A DNA stretch of 64,000 bases from CAZSSM01 sp964609385 (GTDB lineage: Bacteria; Planctomycetota; Planctomycetia; Isosphaerales; Isosphaeraceae), in the NCBI GenBank assembly GCA_964609385.1, contig CAZSSM010000035.1, positions 3,078 through 67,077 on the forward strand. The letters are read 5' to 3'. A program made the position numbers and the translations under genes. Position 1 is the first letter of the stretch; the number at the start of each line of letters is the position of its first letter. Positions 58,786-64,000 of this stretch are shown piece after piece. The notes beneath the pieces are model-generated. The model saw nothing but the letters and a program-made list of their open reading frames with translations, was not told the DNA's origin and ran no database searches.

Positions 58786-61700
58786 ATGGCCGACGGACTG
58801 CCGATCGACGAAACCTTGATCGACCAGATCGCTGACGCCTTCGACCGCGCTTGGCAGGATGGCGATCGTCCATTGATCGAAGTCCGTTTGGGTGAGGTTT
58901 CCGAGACGGCTCGGACCCAACTGCTGATCGAGTTGGTCCGGATCGAGTTGGAGGTGCGTCGCGAGGCCGCCGAAGACCCGACGATCGCCGAATACCTGGC
59001 GCGGTTCCCCGAACATGCCGAGGCGATTGTCTCGGCCTTCGAACGGACCACCCTCGTCATGGTGCCCTCCGGCGACGGACTGGCCGCTCCGGAGGACCGG
59101 GTCACCTTGCAGAACCCGGGCGTTGTCGTGCTCGAGGATCCGGCCGATGCGCAGGCCAATGGCGACGCCTCGACGCTCGACATGCCTTTGGGATCGTCCA
59201 CTTTTCCGTGCTCCCTCAAGCCCTGGGCCGGTCGGGGATGGATCGGTCGTCGGATCGGTCCGTTCCTGCTGACCCGGTTGATCGCTGAGGGCGGTATGGG
59301 ATCGGTCTTCCGCGCCGAGCAATTCCTCCCGGTCCGACGGAGCGTGGCGCTGAAGCTCATCAAGCCCGGCCAGGGCTCCGACCAGGTCCTGGCCCGGTTC
59401 GAGGCCGAACGTCAGGCCCTGGCCCTGATGGATCACCCGCACATCGCGCGGATCTTCGAGGCCGGCGCCACCGACGACGGCCACCCCTACTTCGCCATGG
59501 AGTTGGTCGACGGCGCGCCGATCACCACCTTCTGCGACCGACACCGGCTTGGCCTCGATGATCGGCTCGATCTGATCGTCCGCGTCGCCCGCGCCATCCA
59601 CCATGCGCATCTTAAGGGGATGATCCACCGCGATGTGAAGCCCAGTAACGTGTTGGTTGCACGGGTCGATGACGAGTTGGTGCCGAAGGTGATCGACTTC
59701 GGGATCGCCAAGGCGGTCGATCGCCAACAGATCCACAGTCCGTACCAGACCGAGGTCGGCTACCCGGTCGGCACGCTGGCCTACATGAGCCCGGAACAAG
59801 CCCGACGCGGCGTCGTACCGATCGATGTCCGGGCCGACGTCTATGCCTTGGGCGCGATGCTCTACGATCTGCTAACCGGAACGATCCCGCTGGAAGTCAA
59901 CACGGGACACCCCGACGTCGGCCTCGACTATGCGTCGCTGTTGGAGGCGCTGCGGATGATCCGCGAGGACGACCCGCCGGCCCCTTCGGTGCGCCTGTCC
60001 CGCGACGACCCGGCCGGCGAACGGCTCCGCGATCTGGCTGAGCAACGCGCGACCGACCCCCAGCGCCTCATCCGTCGCGTCCGAGGCGAGCTGGACTGGA
60101 TCGTCATGAAGGCCTTGGAGAAGGACCCGAATCGGCGCTATGAGTCGGCCCGTGATCTGGCCGACGACCTCCAACGGCTCCGCGTCGGCGAACCGATCGA
60201 CGCCGGCCCTCCCTCGACCCTCTACCGGCTCCGCAAGCGTGCTCTCCGGCACCGCATACCCTTAGCGATCGCCACTAGTATGGCGATCGCTTTGGCTGTT
60301 GCTATACTCAGTCTGGTTGCCACCGTTGTGCAACGACGCGCCATGGCTTCGGGGTTCGTCGCGCAGATGGCCACGGCGCGGATCGACGCGGTGCCCGGCA
60401 TCCTCGCCCAGATGGGCGACGACCGCCGGTTTGTCGGTGAGCAACTGGCCCGTCAGGCCGAGCGCGATGGGTCGATTTCCCTGCAGGTCCGGGCCGCCTT
60501 AACCCAACTGCCCGATGATCCCAACGTTGCCGAATCGCTGATCGATCGCCTGCTCGATCCGATCGCCCGCCCCTTGGAGGTGCTGGTCATCCGCGATGTG
60601 CTCCGACAGGAAGGCCAACTGGCCCGGTTCGCCGACCAGATCGAGGCGGAGTTGCCCGAGCCCGACCCGCCGTCGGTGATCGGTGAGCGTCAGCTCCACG
60701 CCCTGGCGGCCCTGGCGGTGCTCGATCCGGCCGACCGACCCTGGCGACCGACGCTCCGGGAACCCTTGGCGGCCGCGTTGGCCCAACAGAACGCCCTGCT
60801 GATCGGTGATTGGCGGCGGATCTTCCAGCCGGTCGCGCGGTCCCTGGTCGAACCGCTCCACGCGGTCTATGCCGATCGGGCCGGCCCTGAGGCCCGCGAC
60901 CACGCCTTCGCCCTACTGCTGGCCTTCGGTGTCCACCCCGACAACGACGAACGACCCGAAGACTTGGCCGACTTGATCGTCGAGGCCGCCCCGGATCAAC
61001 TCGAACAGATCCTGACGGCTTTGGAGGACGCGCCCGAGGATCGGCAACGCGTCACGGCGCTGCTGGAACCACTCCTAACCCCCGTCGCCCGCTTCGACGT
61101 CCCTCGCGCCCAGCGTCAAGGGCGGGTCGCTGCCGCCCTGCTCCGGCTCGACGTCGAAGACCCGGTTTGGCCGCTGTTCTCCTTCCGGGCCGACCCCAGC
61201 ATCCGGACCGAGCTGATCCGGAACCTCCGCGACTATCGAGTCGACCCGCTCCGGATCGTCGGTCGGCTTCGCGTCGTCGAGGAACCCGACCAGCGCTATG
61301 CACTGCTGTTGGCGTTGAGCAACTACGACGCGGAAGCGATCCCCGAGGCGGAGCGCACCACCCTTCGGGACGCTTGGCTCGAGGCTTACCGAACTGACTC
61401 CAACGCGGCCGTCCATGGCGCTTTGACCCGGATCCTCAAGGACTGGGGCGAGGGCGAGCGGCTCGATGCCATCGACCGGGAACTCGCCTCAATCGAGCTC
61501 CCCGCAAATCATCAATGGTATGTCAATTCGCTCGGCCAGACCTTCACCATCGTTCGAGGCCCCGTCGAGTTCCTGATGGGATCGACGCCCGAGAGCGACC
61601 CGGACCGTAAGAGTAGCGAACACCGACACACGCGGCGGATCCCCCGATCGTTCGCCGCGGCCGTCCGCGAGACGACCGTGGAGGAGTGGGTTCGGTTCCT

Positions 61701-62397
61701 CGACGAAGTATTACCGACCCTCCCGAAGAATTACGTGTTCTTGAATGACTTTCGAGGGAAGTCACGTTTCCGCGAGAACATTCCGACCGATGACTGTCCC
61801 GTCGGGTGTGTCTCGCTCTTCGCGGCGATGCATTACTGCAACTGGCTGAGTCAACGGGAGGGGATCCCCGAAGACCAGTGGTGCTACAACACCAAGATCC
61901 TTGGGACGGGCCTGATGACCTTGCCTGAGGATCTCCTGGAGCGCGAGGGGTATCGGCTGCCCACCGAGGCCGAGCGGGAATACCTTCAGCGGGCCGGGAC
62001 CCTGTCGGCATGGCCGATCGGCAACAATCCCGATCGGCTGGCTGACTATGCTTGGTACCTTGAGAATTCCGGTCGGGTCATGCATCCGGTGGTCCAGCTC
62101 AAGCCCAACGACCTGGGACTCTTCGATCTCCTGGGCAACGCTCACGAATGGTGCACCACCGCCACTCGGGGCTCGGTGATCGATGAGGCCCAGCGCGGCC
62201 AACTCGTCGTCGACCTGCTCCGCGATGCCATCGACCTGCGCCGGATCGGGTTCCGTCAGGACATCGCTTGGGTCGTTCGCGGCGGTTCCTACCTGACCGG
62301 CCCATCGAGCCTCCGCTCCAGCTTCCACTACTATCGACCCCCGATCACCGCCACGTACTCCCTCGGCCTCCGCGTCGTCCGCACCATCCGTGATTGA
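58786..62397 (+). CDS. Transmembrane Ser/Thr protein kinase with C-terminal SUMF1 (formylglycine-enzyme-like) domain
   Basis: 1203 residues. The kinase domain (about 157-430) is complete: IAEGGMGSVF, VALKLIKPG, HRDVKPSNVL, VIDFGIAKA and YMSPEQAR. A membrane helix lies at about 491-515 (core LAIATSMAIALAVAILSLVA). A long helical, HEAT-like region follows (about 520-900). The C-terminal 290 residues match the formylglycine-generating-enzyme/sulfatase-modifying fold: FLMGSTPESDP, YCNWLSQREGI, YRLPTEAEREYLQRAG, LGNAHEWC and VVRGGSY. The two active-site cysteines of true formylglycine enzymes are not evident, so the domain is more likely a ligand-sensing relative. It probably acts with the ECF sigma factor encoded just upstream. 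Confidence 0.93.
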   Translation: MADGLPIDETLIDQIADAFDRAWQDGDRPLIEVRLGEVSETARTQLLIELVRIELEVRREAAEDPTIAEYLARFPEHAEAIVSAFERTTLVMVPSGDGLAAPEDRVTLQNPGVVVLEDPADAQANGDASTLDMPLGSSTFPCSLKPWAGRGWIGRRIGPFLLTRLIAEGGMGSVFRAEQFLPVRRSVALKLIKPGQGSDQVLARFEAERQALALMDHPHIARIFEAGATDDGHPYFAMELVDGAPITTFCDRHRLGLDDRLDLIVRVARAIHHAHLKGMIHRDVKPSNVLVARVDDELVPKVIDFGIAKAVDRQQIHSPYQTEVGYPVGTLAYMSPEQARRGVVPIDVRADVYALGAMLYDLLTGTIPLEVNTGHPDVGLDYASLLEALRMIREDDPPAPSVRLSRDDPAGERLRDLAEQRATDPQRLIRRVRGELDWIVMKALEKDPNRRYESARDLADDLQRLRVGEPIDAGPPSTLYRLRKRALRHRIPLAIATSMAIALAVAILSLVATVVQRRAMASGFVAQMATARIDAVPGILAQMGDDRRFVGEQLARQAERDGSISLQVRAALTQLPDDPNVAESLIDRLLDPIARPLEVLVIRDVLRQEGQLARFADQIEAELPEPDPPSVIGERQLHALAALAVLDPADRPWRPTLREPLAAALAQQNALLIGDWRRIFQPVARSLVEPLHAVYADRAGPEARDHAFALLLAFGVHPDNDERPEDLADLIVEAAPDQLEQILTALEDAPEDRQRVTALLEPLLTPVARFDVPRAQRQGRVAAALLRLDVEDPVWPLFSFRADPSIRTELIRNLRDYRVDPLRIVGRLRVVEEPDQRYALLLALSNYDAEAIPEAERTTLRDAWLEAYRTDSNAAVHGALTRILKDWGEGERLDAIDRELASIELPANHQWYVNSLGQTFTIVRGPVEFLMGSTPESDPDRKSSEHRHTRRIPRSFAAAVRETTVEEWVRFLDEVLPTLPKNYVFLNDFRGKSRFRENIPTDDCPVGCVSLFAAMHYCNWLSQREGIPEDQWCYNTKILGTGLMTLPEDLLEREGYRLPTEAEREYLQRAGTLSAWPIGNNPDRLADYAWYLENSGRVMHPVVQLKPNDLGLFDLLGNAHEWCTTATRGSVIDEAQRGQLVVDLLRDAIDLRRIGFRQDIAWVVRGGSYLTGPSSLRSSFHYYRPPITATYSLGLRVVRTIRD

Positions 62398-62544
62398 CGA
62401 AGTGATGATCCGTCGCCGACGATCCCAAGGATTGTCCCGGCAAGGGCCCCGCGCCATCCATATTGGTCGAGGCCCCCGGCCCCGAGCCGCTCTCCCAACT
62501 GTCATCCCACGTGAACTCTGAGACTCCGAAGCAGGAAGACTCTG

Positions 62545-63252
62545 ATGAGCCCCTTTCGACCCCTCCTGATCTCCATCCTGACCCTGCTGATTGCGGCGTT
62601 TTTCGCGGTGCCGGCCCAAGCCGGGTTCGCTCTGTTCCTTGGAAACGATCCCGATCGCGATAGCGAGCTCTGCATCGAAACCTGTGGCGAAGATGATCCA
62701 GAATGTGAACGGATGTGCTTGGAAGACCGAATCGACGATGACGACAATGATGATGGCCTTGGGGCCTGGTTCGTGATTCCGTCCCAGCCGTTCGTCACCG
62801 AGGTTTACGGAGCTGCCTTCATCCCGGATCCGGACGCGCAGATCCTCTTCGCGGCCACCTTCGACATCATCAACGGCCCGGATATGACCCTACTCGAGCC
62901 GTTCGTCCTTTCCACCTTTGTTCGGACCGACGCCGACACGGACATCCTCGCGGTCTTCGACGTCGCTGCCTTCCTGGAGACCGGCTTCGAGTTCCAGGAG
63001 GGGGATCAGTTCGAGGTCGTTGACGGGCAGATCGCCGAGATCTCGGGGATCCAGTTCAAGGACGCCAGCGATGCCCAGTTCCCGTTCGACTACAGCTTCG
63101 AAGGGCTGCCGGACCTCGATGGGGCTTTCGTCGAGGTGACTCAGTTTTCGGCGGAGTTCCTGCCGATTCCCGAGCCCTCGACGGCCGCCCTGCTCGCCGT
63201 CGGCCTGGGGGCTTTGGTCGTGGCGCGTGTCCGAATTCGCCGGGTCGCCTGA
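62545..63252 (+). CDS. PEP-CTERM sorted secreted protein
   Basis: 235 residues. Signal peptide at 1-26 (core LLISILTLLIAAFFAVPAQA). Next comes a Cys-containing acidic segment (ELCIETCGEDDPECERMC, then an Asp-rich run) that could bind calcium, then a strand-rich domain. The C-terminal sorting signal is IPEPSTAALLAVGLGALVVA plus a basic tail, the exosortase target. Base composition is like that of its neighbours, in contrast to the other PEP-CTERM gene in this window. A strong hairpin follows. Confidence 0.88.
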   Translation: MSPFRPLLISILTLLIAAFFAVPAQAGFALFLGNDPDRDSELCIETCGEDDPECERMCLEDRIDDDDNDDGLGAWFVIPSQPFVTEVYGAAFIPDPDAQILFAATFDIINGPDMTLLEPFVLSTFVRTDADTDILAVFDVAAFLETGFEFQEGDQFEVVDGQIAEISGIQFKDASDAQFPFDYSFEGLPDLDGAFVEVTQFSAEFLPIPEPSTAALLAVGLGALVVARVRIRRVA

Positions 63253-63287
63253 ACCGCGCTGTGGCGTTGACCGTTGAGATCACGAAT

Positions 63288-63325
63288 ATGGGCCGAGGTC
63301 GGTGAAGAGTCCGACCTCGGCCCAT
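63288..63325. terminator. Strong bidirectional terminator-like hairpin
   Basis: A perfect 15-pair stem (arms begin ATGGGCCGAGGTCGG) with an eight-base loop TGAAGAGT. It lies between the convergent PEP-CTERM gene and SPFH gene, so it can stop transcription from both sides. No T-tract follows on either strand. Confidence 0.75.
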
Positions 63326-63359
63326 GGCGAATCAGGGACGATTGGATACCGCATCATCA

Positions 63360-64000
63360 TTAATCGCGGTCGTCTTTCGGCTGTGCGTGCTTGTCGAATC
63401 CGATGTAGATCCGCGCATTGGCCGATCCGGCGAGGGTGTGGAGCGTCTCCAATTCACGGAGCCGGAGCAGGGCCGGGTGCTGGGCGTAGAGATCGGCGGC
63501 GCCTTCGCGGGTCCGGAGGGCCTGGACCTCGGCCTCGGCCTCGAGTCGCTGGGCCTCGGCGCGTCCTTCGGCGGCGCGTCGGTCGGCCTCGGCTTGGGCC
63601 TCGGCCTGCAACCGGGTCTCGGCCGCGTCGGCCTCGGCCTTGAGCCGCTGCGACTCGGCGCGGGTCCGGGCCTCGACCAGTTGCGCTTCGCTGTCGCGTT
63701 CGGCGGCCAGCACGCGATTCATGATCGTTTGGAAGTTGCCGGGGAAGATCAGGTCCTTGACGTCGGCGCGGCCGATCTCGACACCGTACGACTGCGCGGC
63801 CTGGTGGACGTCGCGGAGGATGTCCTCGCTGAGTCGGTTGCGGTCGACGAGGATCTCGTCGAGGGTCATCGCCGCCAGCGACCGTCGCGCGGCCAGTTGG
63901 ACGTCGGTGTAGAGCCGCTCTTCGTACTTCTCGCCCGCCTCTAGCGCGGCGCGGGGGGGGACGGCGCGCAACTGCACGATGATGCTGATCCGGAGCGACA
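63360..64000 (-). CDS. SPFH/Band-7 (stomatin/prohibitin-like) protein, C-terminal part (runs off right edge)
   Basis: The frame is open from the TAA at 63360-63362 to the right edge; about 212 codons are visible and the N-terminus is missing. The visible part begins at the end of the SPFH domain (AARRSLAAMTLDEILVDR, YGVEIGRADVKDLIFPGN). It continues as a long Ala/Glu/Arg coiled coil (RAESQRLKAEADAAE) and ends with LYAQHPALLRLRELETL. SPFH proteins form membrane-bound oligomers and commonly scaffold proteases. No partner protease (NfeD-type) is seen on the visible side. Confidence 0.9.
   Translation of the reverse strand, partial: SLRISIIVQLRAVPPRAALEAGEKYEERLYTDVQLAARRSLAAMTLDEILVDRNRLSEDILRDVHQAAQSYGVEIGRADVKDLIFPGNFQTIMNRVLAAERDSEAQLVEARTRAESQRLKAEADAAETRLQAEAQAEADRRAAEGRAEAQRLEAEAEVQALRTREGAADLYAQHPALLRLRELETLHTLAGSANARIYIGFDKHAQPKDDRD

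Overview
The window looks like a draft-assembly contig (one 10-N gap) from a high-GC planctomycete, most plausibly of the Isosphaerales/Gemmatales type. This is inferred from gene content: a DUF1552 / DUF1592-type multidomain pair, an ECF sigma factor fused to a membrane segment and WD40 repeats, a Ser/Thr kinase with a C-terminal sulfatase-modifying-factor (SUMF1) domain next to a second ECF sigma factor, a LEPR-XLL-like protein, PEP-CTERM proteins, and C-terminal Hint-domain proteins. No rRNA, tRNA, CRISPR array or intact mobile element was recognised.

Layout. 1-2.5 kb (-): a Gfo/Idh/MocA-like oxidoreductase running off the left edge, and a GHMP kinase that resembles plant galacturonokinase. 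2.7-8.9 kb: a Fur-family regulator (-) facing a metal-homeostasis cluster (+) with a small membrane protein, a DUF1636-like cysteine-rich protein, a short conserved protein, a DsrE-like protein, a CobW/COG0523 GTPase and a WD40 protein. Four of these genes are joined by ATGA stop/start overlaps. The start of the cluster has been duplicated and the two copies have decayed reciprocally. Between the copies sits a methyltransferase cut off from a lipoprotein leader by an in-frame TAA. 9.2-12.2 kb (-): a complete TRAP transporter (dctPQM). 12.5-18.1 kb (+): a ceramidase-like secreted protein, then a tight run of lactonase, PQQ dehydrogenase and lipoprotein, which fits periplasmic sugar oxidation followed by lactone hydrolysis. 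18.1-22.6 kb (-): an N,N-dimethylformamidase-like exported protein, an esterase-metallopeptidase fusion and an SDR oxidoreductase.

23.2-27.9 kb (+): two tandem paralogues with an N-terminal Trp/Cys repeat, an unalignable middle and a C-terminal Hint domain without toxin cargo. 28.1-31.4 kb: an EF-hand plus iodothyronine-deiodinase-like protein, a small secreted protein, and the scar of an RNA ligase/polynucleotide kinase pair fused by deletion. 31.6-44.8 kb: the ECF-WD40 fusion, the DUF1552 and DUF1592 genes, a seven-haem TPR cytochrome, a kinase with DFD in place of DFG, and a small secreted protein. 44.9-48.4 kb (-): a ccsA/hemX-like gene (holding the gap), hemA and a TPR membrane protein.

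49.4-51 kb: an AT-rich gene for a PEP-CTERM protein with HAF-type repeats, next to an IS3-family remnant; this looks acquired. 51-56.5 kb (-): a WD40 protein, a second Gfo/Idh/MocA oxidoreductase, a sugar-type ABC binding protein and permease (no ATPase in view) and an Old Yellow Enzyme. 56.8-64 kb: a LEPR-XLL protein, an ECF sigma factor, the kinase-SUMF1 protein, a PEP-CTERM protein, a strong hairpin, and an SPFH/Band-7 protein running off the right edge.

All functional assignments are from sequence reading alone. The strongest candidates for something unusual are the tandem Hint proteins, the duplicated CobW module, the RNA-repair deletion scar and the lipoprotein-methyltransferase with its internal stop.
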